From positions 62,001 to 126,000 of the forward strand of contig CANTFK010000980.1 in the NCBI GenBank assembly GCA_947646735.1: a stretch of DNA of 64,000 nt. Reading direction: 5' to 3'. The notes below the pieces were generated by a model that worked only from the letters and a program-made list of their open reading frames with translations, did not search any database and had not been told where the DNA came from. Position 1 is the stretch's first letter. Each line of letters starts with the position of its first letter. Below are positions 55,079 through 64,000 of the stretch, piece after piece. The position numbers and the translations under genes are program-made. Source of the stretch: Peronospora farinosa. Taxonomy: Eukaryota; Oomycota; Peronosporomycetes; Peronosporales; Peronosporaceae.

Positions 55079-57795
55079 ATGTATCATAATTTCCAGGATG
55101 GCGAAAGCCCTGAGACGAGTCGTGATGTTCTGATGGCGACACGGGCAGGACGTCGTGCCGAGCTAGAGAAATTATCAAGTGATGAAGGCGAGTGGAAGCT
55201 GTACCGCACATTGTGTCAGTTCCGATTAGGCTACTTTTCATTTCTCGTGCTTATGTGCATTCTCATGTTTAGTGTCACGTTCCTCATGGAGATTTTCTTC
55301 GCAATCTTCTTGCCCAGTGCACGTATGGACCCGTACTTCACTCTACGATCAATTCTGCTGCTGGCTTTTCTGCCATTTGCCCTGATTTTTCTGTCCTATT
55401 GCTTTGAAGAGTCCAGTCGGCTGTTTTTGGACGCCATTGACATGAGAGAAGGCAGTTTGGCCAATTTTCGTCTCTCGCTCTGTGTCTGTATCCATTACCT
55501 ACGACACTGGCGAGAAATGCCAGATGATCGACTCGATAGAGAAAAGTTTGACGCATTTAGAGGTAATGATGAAGACCACGAAGCATGGACACGCTTTGTG
55601 AGCTGGATCACTGCTGGGCCGAGGTATTTGTTGAGTACCATCTACACGAACGATCCGTTCGACGACACAAACAAGGAATCTGAGGATGAGAAGAGATACG
55701 AACTGGAATTGTTGTTTCAAAGACAACAGAGTGAGGAACCAAGTCACAAGCACAGTAGCTACGTCTTGCGTCACCACAGCAGTAGTAGTAGTAGCAGCAG
55801 CAGCAGCAGTAGTAACCAAGAAAACTCATCATCAGTCCGATGGAAACGTGCGTATCAGGCTGCAAACACGTCTGTTAAGTTCAACACTACACACTTTGAC
55901 GGACCGCCGTTGGACTTCTCCACGCTCGTTATCACGGACGTAATTTGTCCATTTGTATTCGAGCTAATCACGTTGTGGACATTCGTGGTCTCGCTGGTCA
56001 CAAACATGTCGCCCCTGGCAGCATTCCTGGACTACATCCAGTGTGGCTTCTACATGCAAGCCGGTTACTTGGGCCTCTGGATGATCTGCCACTTTTGCAG
56101 TGCTCGAAACCGCAAAATGAGGGAGTTTGTCAGCAACTATCGACGCCGATACCGTGACATGGAACGACAGCTACTGGAGACGGAGAACGAAAAGCGTGCC
56201 GAACATCTTTGGCTGGTTAGCATTGGTTTTCGTGCGGTGGACCAATTTCAAACCAGCTTTTTTACACTGGTGGAAGCTATCTTTGAGTTTGGTGGGCATA
56301 TCGGCGAGAGATGGTGTCCTTGGCTATCAGTTGTGGAAGGTGAGATGACAGCAAGCAATGAAGAAACCCAGCCACTACAGCCTGGTACTGCAACGGAGCA
56401 TTCACAAGCAGAATCGACGACGGAACTGCTTGCTGAAGACACATGTGATTCTGTTGTGGACGCTAGCGAGACCCAGGAGGCTTTGGAAGGCAAGCAGCGC
56501 GTACACAAGATTGGTAAACGCATGCGTGAATTGAACCTTTGGTCAAAATTTTCCTACGATCGTCGGCTGCGGATTCTATGCCCGATTGTCATCTTGAGTG
56601 CCATCATTTCGTTCTATGCCTTCTATGCTGGCTGGGGTATCATGGGCCTTTGCCTCATTTTGCTTGGCGACACTATCCAGGCCAAGTTCCCTCAAGTATG
56701 TTTCACCTTTCTCAGCTCTTTTCAGTTATTGTGCTATCACTAATACGTGTTTCTTACTTTGCGCAGATCTTCGGCCTCACGTTCAAGTCTTTCATCACGT
56801 TCTTCGTCATCCTATCATTTGTATTTTTCTCGTCTACATGGGCCATTGGAATCTTCGTTCACGGTGGAGATTTCTTTGTATTTCCGCCGACGGTAGAGTC
56901 CCGTTCTGCTTCAGCTACCCCGTTTGCTATGAAGCCAACAATGCCGCCGATGCACTGGATGCACTGGAAAAAGGTCGCAACGTATCCTGTGTGCGCATTA
57001 GACATGAATTCACTGGACATCGTGGATTTTGCACTTATTGCTGACTCGATCTACGGATGGAACACTGCTGTTCAAATGAAGTCGTTTACCCAACGTTTTA
57101 ACGGCACTGAACTCGGCGACTGGGCTTATGTGTCACGGAACAACGAAGCATCGGACTGTCAAGTGTGGGCTGAGCTCTACTTTCCTAGAATCAACATGAC
57201 TGTTATAGCCGTTCGAGGAACAGCTACGGCGACTGATGCCCTTGAGGACCTCCACTACTGGTTTGGCGTAAGCATCATGCAAGCTGCAAATATCTTTATT
57301 CCGTTCCTGAAACAGCTTCCGAGCCAATTTGTGGTAGAGATGCTTTCCATGAATTTTCTCCGAGCTGTCATGCCTCCTCCAGTGTACTCGGAGCTTCTAA
57401 ACCACGTGACTGAAGTCCGAAAGCGCGTTGGTGACCGTCTTGTCCTTACTGGCCACAGTCTTGGAGGTGCAATGGCAGCAATGGTCGGTGCAAAGACTCA
57501 TACACCCGCTGTATCGTTCTCAGGGCCAGGATTGCTATACTCGCGTGGTCGATTCGACGTGGATGATGAATCCATTCGTGATTACGTGCTGACTATCAAG
57601 CCACGACGTGATATTGTTCCCCAGGTAGACGAGTTGGGTGGCATGGTACAGGAAATTGAATGTCGACGTAACAATCCACTTGCTTGTCATAGCACCGTTA
57701 CACATATGTGTGAATTGTACGTCTCGTGTGGTGATAAGCGCAAACGTGACTGGTCAAAAGCGACGCAATGCAATGAATACTTCCATGACAAATGA
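55079..57795 (+). CDS. Multi-span membrane lipase, class 3 (paralogue 2)
   Basis: Exons 55079-56695 and 56767-57795 join in phase to give 881 residues. It shares the whole architecture of the lipase at 29721-32477: N-terminal spans (FLMEIFFAIFLPSARMDPYF), a middle pair of spans, a span pair after the intron (FKSFITFFVILSFVFFSSTW), then the hydrolase domain with VIAVRGTATATDALEDLHYW, GHSLGG (Ser 770), PRRDIVPQVDE (Asp 821) and CHSTVTH (His 847). A polyserine tract lies near 235-246, encoded by an AGT/AGC run. Unlike paralogue 1 it has an intron, just before IFGLTFKSF. Both active sites are intact, so both should be catalytic. The start is the first in-frame ATG that preserves homology. Confidence 0.88.
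55778..55814 (+). repeat. Trinucleotide (AGT/AGC) repeat coding polyserine
   Basis: About twelve AGT or AGC codons in a row encode serines in lipase paralogue 2. The other paralogue lacks this tract. Length is likely to vary between strains. Confidence 0.85.
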
Positions 57796-57926
57796 TAATC
57801 AAGTCAATTAAGTTGATAATTTAATTGAAATGCATTATGATCGACTGTAATTTACTATAATTTTATTTTTTACTCTATTCTGTTCAAATAGATAATTATT
57901 GCATTTAATTGTCAGTTATAGTAGTG

Positions 57927-58347
57927 ATGAGTCACGAGGAAGCTAGGACAGAAGTAGTGACGTCGCCACCGTCTGCAGAGACAGCGCCTGTGTATCACGT
58001 TCAATTGCAGCCGCGACCGCACGTGACGTTTGATAACAGTGTTGTGGACAATGAGCATCTTGGACGTAGACGCTCCAAGAGTGCGTTGGATCAATCACGT
58101 TTGAGAAATTCCGAGTCGCTTTACTGACTGACTCCGTTGTCTTGTAGAATGCTGCATTTTCCACAAGAAACGAGAGTTCGGCGAGAGTTCCAGTGAGAGC
58201 GACGAGGATTCGGATGACTCGGGTCATGACAGTGAGAAGAACCATCACCAACATGACTGCAAGCACAAAGCGCCACGTCGTCGCATGACGTCGAAAAAGC
58301 GTGCGCCGTCTTCATCTGAGGAGAAGCCACCTGTGCCGTCTCAGTAG
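57927..58347 (+). CDS. PPP1R11: Protein phosphatase 1 inhibitor 3 (PPP1R11/YPI1-like)
   Basis: Exons 57927-58080 and 58148-58347 join in phase across a 67-nt intron to give 117 residues. The PP1-binding RVxF-type motif HVTF is followed by DNSVVDNEHLGRRRSK, then KCCIFHKKREFGESSSESDE. These match inhibitor 3 ([32 protein letters not shown]). A histidine/cysteine-containing patch (HHQHDCKHK) and a basic tail follow, as in the family. Inhibitor 3 binds PP1 and controls its activity and assembly in the nucleus and nucleolus. It fits the kinase/phosphatase theme (Aurora, PP2A-like HEAT protein) only loosely. The homology is clear despite the small size. Confidence 0.93.
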
Positions 58348-58549
58348 AGAAGCTCCTGGTCAGGAAAACAGTCTTGCGTACCATTGCAATGTTGATACTG
58401 CAAAGACAAAGAAGGGAGAAGCACTTGTATATTCATTCAAGCGTGGGCTTTGTAAACGTGCCGCGATCGGGAAGCACATTCATCCACACTATAAACACCA
58501 TGCACACAACAGTTAAAACTAACGAGGACTGTTTGCACGACTACCGTTG

Positions 58550-60964
58550 TTACAACATTGCGCTGAGTTTGCTGAAATTGTCCTCGCTTTGAGCCTTCAC
58601 TTTCGCCCGTTGTGCCACTTCTTCGTTCGCTGCTGGTGTCTCCACTTTCGCTTCATTTGCTGACGCCGTCTCAGGCTCCTGCACCAACTAATTATCCTTT
58701 GTCAGTTCTACCAAAGTGGCAAGCATTCGATTTTGTATCTCACCTGATCGACAATCAGCATGCAGTCGATGATTGCGCGCGAATTCAGAAGCGAGTTGTC
58801 CCATAAATTAAGCAAATGGAGCAAAAAGTTGTGGCGTAGGCCGTGATCCAAAAGCCTGTGCAAGCAAACAACACACACGCGTTCACTACACCAGGCAGTC
58901 GCTGAGCTGGTATAAAACGCTGCCAAACCATTTTCCATGTTTCCTGGCAAACATGCGACACGAAGACGCGACCATAAAGTCTGCCAAGATCCTGCTCGCA
59001 GTAATCACACGTTGCAACAAACGTCAGATACAACCACTTCTGCGCCAAGCATTGTGTTGCGTAAGAAACCTACTTGAACTCCTTCACGTGACGGTTCCAC
59101 ATCTTCATAAATTCCTTCTCTTCCAGCGAGACGTCTTCGAACTCGTCCAATAACTACAATGATACAATGTTGATGGCGCTTAGGCATAAGTTGCACAAAA
59201 CAAACAACCAGTCAGCAGTTGCTACCAGTCTGGAGACGTACCCGTTCGCTTTGTTTCGTTATCCACGTTTCATCCACATCATCGTCGCTGTCATAGTCCT
59301 TTTCATGGTCCAACACTACAGCTCCTGTTCGGGAGTGGAAGTATTGACGCTGTAGAAGCGGCGCATAAAAGTCTTGCGGCTGCTCTTGCGACAACTCATC
59401 CATATCATCAAACTCTTGCATCAGGCCTTCAACTGCCTCGACTGCTTGTGAGCCATGCGGGCCGTATTTCTTCCCAGATATGTGAGTAAAATGATGCTCA
59501 AAGCGGTTTAGCTCGTCAGTTGGGGACATCTCAAGCTCAGAGAAAGCCGGCCGATAACCAGCGCTACTTTTTCCCGGCTGATGTTCTTGCATAACCATCA
59601 CGTAAATGTGCGGAATGTTATCGTGCCCAACCTGCAGCGAAAAAGAATATATATTTAGTTCATCAAACTTTGCAGTAGAAAGCACGACCGAGCAATAAAC
59701 TCACGGTGGCCTGAAAGCGGAAACGATCGTGGGACGACACCAAATGGGCCACGAGACCTCGCAACGATCCAGCAAACATGTTACACCACGCGCATGAATA
59801 CTCCGAGCGCTTCTCGCTCATTCTGCGTAGCATGGAATGGTAGAGGAAGTGGAACCACACCTGGACAACAAAGACCATCACAAGTTAAGCATACTATGTC
59901 AGCATAAGTCCTACATTCAACATGTCCTGAGTCAAGATCAAACCATACTCCAGCACATGGCTTCCGAGCAGTCGCTGTGGTGTTCCGTTTAGAAGCTGCC
60001 AGCAGGAAACACTCATCACTTTGCTTGCTATCGTCCTCCTTCTTGAACTTTTCGTCGCAAATGTCCGTCAGACGCTGCATCTTTTTTGTCTTCGATAAAG
60101 GATCCCACGAGATGCAGAACTCGCACTTGACACCTGCAACTCATTAAACGGGTATATCACATCAGTCTCATCTATTCACAACGACATGTTGCTCATACAC
60201 TCACCGCCATGCACTGACGACGCAATTGCTGGCAGTTCAACGGTCATGTATCCTACACGACGTCTCGACACATTGAGTCTCAACAAATTTCCGAACAGAG
60301 GTTTGCGGCCGTTGGCACACGTAGCCAGCAGATCTTTTCCAGTGACAGTAGTCGCCACACATGGTGTTGCAAAAGCAAAAGATGGCTGCGTATCAATAGT
60401 CTCACCAACGTCACTAATCTCCACCACTTGAAAGACTATCACGCTGATATCAGCGCTCAAGTTCAAGAACTCCTTAGACAGCGACACGTTCTTTGAAAAG
60501 GGCACTGGGATCAAACACGTAGCCAATAATTTGAACAGATTGGCATCAAATTGCTTTCCATGTGCTTCATAGAGTGAAATCAATACTCCTGGACGTCGTT
60601 TCTTGCTTTGAAAAGCTTCCATTGTATCCGACGTCATGCCAATCTTAAAGTCCGTCATAGAGGCCCCTCCCTGTGCCATCTTTACTGGTTTCTTCTCGTC
60701 CTTTTGTACATGTTTCACCTCTTTCTTATCCTTTTGCTGCCATGCCGGATCCAGACGATAACTTAGAGTTCGTGGGAGGAACAAGGGGCTTTGTAAATGC
60801 TGTACCTCCAGCAATTTATACAGCGCTGTAAGTCCATGATACGTCGCCGCAAACTCTTCCTCCATACGCTCCTGACGCACCTTCGTACGTCGATCCCGAG
60901 TCAATGGCGCTTTGCGCTCGTGGCTCTCATCACGCTTACGTTTCGCACTTCCCAGCTCCGACAT
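58550..60964 (-). CDS. SUZ12: Polycomb PRC2 subunit SUZ12 (VEFS-box protein)
   Basis: Eight exons (60205-60964, 59895-60133, 59705-59860, 59242-59631, 59074-59153, 58890-58991, 58744-58855, 58550-58687) close in phase to give 658 residues. A C2H2 zinc finger is at 356-377 (CAWC and H-x4-H), after FHFLYHSMLRR, which resembles the FRFQFLY segment of animal SUZ12. The VEFS box follows (about 510-600): FEDVSLEEKEFMKMWNRHVK, KILADFMVASSCRMFARKHG, and LRHNFLLHLLNLWDNSLLNS. SUZ12 is the core scaffold of PRC2, which methylates H3K27. Two introns (59861-59894 and 58856-58889) are only 34 nt. Both are needed to keep the frame and the conserved motifs, although for the first an upstream GTTGAA donor would give 61 nt. 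The start is ATG 60964. Confidence 0.9.
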
Positions 60965-61134
60965 GACTCTTGAAATGCGGGTCAACCAGCGGCCTGACTA
61001 CCTCTGTAAGAGCATACCCAAGGCTATTGAATAGGGTTACTCAAAAAATCCGTACTATTCCATACAATAGGTTTACTAAAAAAAAATCCACAAATCTGAT
61101 CCCGGATCTTTTGTTTTTATAGTCAATTAGTCGA

Positions 61135-64000
61135 ATGACTGTATCAAGTCGCACGGGGAATAGCGTTGGGTTGGCTTCTTTGCCCGCCTCGATAGCTTCT
61201 CTAGGCGCTACAGATGCGTCGTTATTACGATCCTTTGCTGTGCTTCTTTGTAGCAAGTGTCGATACTTGGAATTCCCAGGTTGTGACGTACATGGCTCAC
61301 TCTATACGCAGCAATTGACCGACATGGATGGAAAACTTTACGCCAAGTGTCCAATGTGTTCAGCAGGTACAAACACTGCTCGACCATTTCGAGACGGATG
61401 TCGACGTTGCAAAGCGCCCACGACTGTAACAATGTGGATCTGTTCACTGCAAGAGATTCAGCAGACGGTGAAGGCCTTTCCTGTTATGACTGAGGCTATT
61501 GAACACACAGTTCTTATCTGTGAACACTGTTTTAGTGCCATTTTTCCTCGTTCGAGAGAAAGACTGACGCTACGTACAGCATTGGAGCCATTGACAACAG
61601 CTAGTGGGAAATATCTGAAAGTATCGAACTTTCAACTGAGTATGCCACATGTAGAGGGCTGTCTACGACGAGGCATGCCGTTACAACCCATAGCTGTGCA
61701 GTTGCCAAAGAGTGAACTCAAGTTTCTAGTTGAGAGGATTGAAAAATGTCCCTTGGCAATGAAAGTTATAGGCAAACCACAGTATCGATCGAGAAACGTC
61801 GAGATTGTTACAAAACAAAACCATTTGCATCAGGTGAATGAGGTAGACTACAGTGATGGAAGTTTTAACTGATGAGAAAGACTTAACACTAGGCTCTATG
61901 GATTATCTGTGCAGGTTGCTATTCGATTATTGTCGACTGTAATTGGTGCTTTTGACCCAGATTCAACTGCTGCAGTAGAGCCTCTCCGACAGGTTCGTCT
62001 GTATAACAAAAAAAACGACCGAAATGTCACTTCCGACGTACATTTTGGTATTCTTCCCGACTAGGTTGTTGCAATACTGGAGAAGCTAGAGCCTCTTGTT
62101 TTATTTTCCGAATGGTCGCCTCCTCGTCAGCTTTCACATGAAAAAGTACTCCCGAACGAAGTTGTCTCAAGTTCCGTGTTTAATATCGACCATGCAGCCT
62201 CCAAGTTTGTCAATCTGCATTAATTTTGCTGCTGAGGAGCGTGATAAAACTAACTGGTGGTTGTGATTTGTTTGTGTGTGCAGAGTATTAGAAAACAACT
62301 CGAGCTTTTGGAGGTCGGCTAGCAAGACAGATGACAACGTTCCACAGTCAAATGAGTGGATTGTGTGCCAATTCAGCACTCCAGTCACACTTTCATCCAT
62401 TGAGCTGAAATGGCACCCAGACTATCTACCAGAGCAGTTTTCGCTTGGTATTTCTAGATATAACATGTCTTACGACACGGTGGCAGTTGTGGTAGTAAGT
62501 ACCACTGAAAGTCGGATACTTGTACCAAAGGTATAATTAATCAAGTGCAAGCTGCTTTGCTTATCAATGAGGCATTCGTTGCTTACTATGTGTTATTTTA
62601 TCACACATTATAGGGATCGCTGGTGACCTCCATCAAATTAACGATGATATCTGTCGATGCGAGTGGTAAGTAATGAAGCTGCGCCATACTCTTTTCGTGA
62701 TGTTGTTCACTGCTGACGTACACATGACCATCTTAGCAGGAAAATCATTTGGACTTGTTTCAATCATATGTCATGAAGCGTCATTTAGCTCGGTACACAC
62801 TTCAACTGGCTTGGTGCTACGGAATATCCAGCGGTGGCTGCACGATGCAGCTGTTTCTTCTTTGCCTGAAGTCCGAGATCTCGCGCTACATGCTCTGCAG
62901 AGACTGTCTGTTGCGTCAGGTTCACTTTGTGGTCTTCTGCAGCTAGCGACGTGTCTCATGCTCAATAGTCGCGAGCGGGTAGGATCCACCATTGCGACTG
63001 CTGATATGAACAGGAAAAGATGGAACCAGCTAGATCTGCTTTCCGAAAACGGGCAGTCATCTGCGCAACAGTTTGTGCAGGAGCTGGCGGCGTCAATTCA
63101 GCGTATTGTTGTAGGAGCTCACTCCCGAGTTGACCTTCAAGACAAGCACGTCATCGAACAGTTGTTCTTGCTGCAAGAAGAAGGAATGCATGTTGCAGAA
63201 AGTAAATCGTCGAACGAGGTGAGGGCTCTACTCTGGTTGAGATGTCTATGGTCATCATGCTGATATGCTCATGAAGCAGAATGTTGCCTGTAGCATTGGC
63301 TTGTTCACCCTTTTGATTGGGAGACAAGACGTTTTGGAATCAATTAAGCGCAGATCGCAGGTATTTGATGGATCCGGGACTTGTCAAATTTGCGTGCAAT
63401 AACAAATCTTATCTTTCTGTAGTTGGGACTGATTATTCTGCACATGATAAGTGAGTTATCAGCGTGGCAAATGAAGCGAATGCAGAAGGCTGAAGAATAT
63501 ACTGGAAAACATAAGCTTGAGCTTATGCAGCTAGAAGAACCTTTCTCGATGGAAATCTGTCCCGAGTTATTTGCCATTTCACATCGATTATTAATTAGTG
63601 TACTTTCAGGACCTCACCAGCAACGGCAGAATAAGACCGACAGTTGTACTCAAAATGGAGACGAAGAAGATGATGATGCTGCAGTGAGTGGGAATGATGG
63701 CGGGAACGATAGCGTTGGTGAAAGCTTTCAAGATCTGTATAATGACTTGGCTTTGTCGTTTGGACATTACCGGGCGGATGTCGAGAAGCAGGAGGAACGG
63801 AGTGATTCATTACCGGGACACTCCCATGGAGGTTACACAGACCACTCAAAGTTTTCACCTGAGGGACTCTGTGTTGCTGTGCTCGAAATTGTCACGTCAA
63901 ATCTCCGGCGCTTGGTTCTCTCCAAAATTGACCCGATTGAAATTGGAATTACACCAGCTCAAGCTCATAATGAAAATGATTTATTGTCAGCGCCTCCAGC
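61135..64000 (+). CDS. Large protein with cysteine motifs and a discoidin-like segment, cut by right edge
   Basis: Eight exons so far (61135-61833, 61915-61992, 62065-62204, 62284-62530, 62614-62665, 62740-63218, 63280-63360, 63423 to the edge) join in phase and stay open at 64000. The first exon has cysteine pairs (CSKC, CPMC, CRRC and CEHC) over about 120 residues that could bind zinc. A segment near 300-400 (SSFWRSASKTDDNVPQSNEW, IVCQFSTPVTLSSIELKW, then VTSIKLTMISVDASGKSFGL) resembles an F5/8 type C (discoidin-like) fold, which occurs in some very large ubiquitin ligases. The rest is helical with an acidic linker (GDEEDDDAAVSGNDGG). I do not recognise the protein. A large E3 or scaffold is a guess. 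Confidence 0.72.

Noticed and set aside
1..64000. CRISPR arrays, tRNA or rRNA genes, bacterial operons
   Set aside because: No regularly spaced repeat with unique spacers, no cloverleaf or ribosomal sequence recognised, and all genes have eukaryotic structure.

Overview
The window looks like oomycete nuclear DNA, most likely from a Peronosporales species (Phytophthora or downy-mildew type). The clues are compact genes on both strands, short introns (mostly 44-90 nt, GTRNGT-like donors, CTAAY-like branch points), a full eukaryotic nuclear, ER and peroxisomal gene set, and a decayed Ty3/gypsy retroelement. The genus is an inference from gene style; nothing in the sequence proves it. There is no CRISPR array, bacterial operon or recognised RNA gene. 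I found about 30 protein genes, 28 of them complete. Many were rebuilt by joining exons whose splice phases close exactly.

Layout. 1-9.9 kb: a large partial helical protein (-), a Myb/SANT-like protein (-), a BAG-domain-like membrane protein (+), NKAP (+), a flavin monooxygenase (+), then about 2 kb of decayed DNA with a 36-bp tandem repeat. 9.9-19.3 kb: a Tudor-like nuclear protein (-), SUMO E1 subunit UBA2 (-), a divergent promoter packed with CCAAT boxes, and a UBA/PDZ/HEAT fusion protein (+). 19.5-29.5 kb: an STN1-like telomere protein (+), an Aurora-type kinase (-), peroxisomal acyl-CoA oxidase (-), an unidentified protein (-), a protein with three KPGRER repeats (-), and FAM32A (+). 29.7-39 kb: a multi-membrane-span lipase (-), THOC3 (+), an ERV1-like sulfhydryl oxidase (+), and a divergent pair made of a Canopy-like protein (-) and GRP94 (+). 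39-42.8 kb: two related LTRs in opposite orientation around a broken gag gene. 42.8-64 kb: a DLH-type hydrolase (-), SEC62 (+), purple acid phosphatase (-), cyclin C (+), a PX protein (+) followed by a strong hairpin, an APC permease (-), a mitochondrial-type thioredoxin (-), a second multi-span lipase (+), protein phosphatase inhibitor 3 (+), the PRC2 subunit SUZ12 (-), and a large partial protein (+) running off the right edge.

Themes. Several genes serve ER folding and import: GRP94, Canopy and SEC62, with oxidative folding by an ERV family enzyme nearby (that enzyme may be mitochondrial). The head-to-head Canopy/GRP94 pair is the most suggestive arrangement, because animal CNPY3 is a GRP94 co-chaperone. 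A second group acts in the nucleus: NKAP, FAM32A and THOC3 (mRNA processing and export), cyclin C (Mediator), SUZ12 (PRC2), UBA2 (SUMO), STN1 (telomeres) and Aurora kinase. These look like ordinary scattered eukaryotic genes rather than one operon-like system. The main novelties are the UBA/PDZ/HEAT fusion, the KPGRER-repeat protein, 34-nt introns in SUZ12, an 8-nt microexon in the oxidase, and a 23-bp stem-loop after the PX gene.
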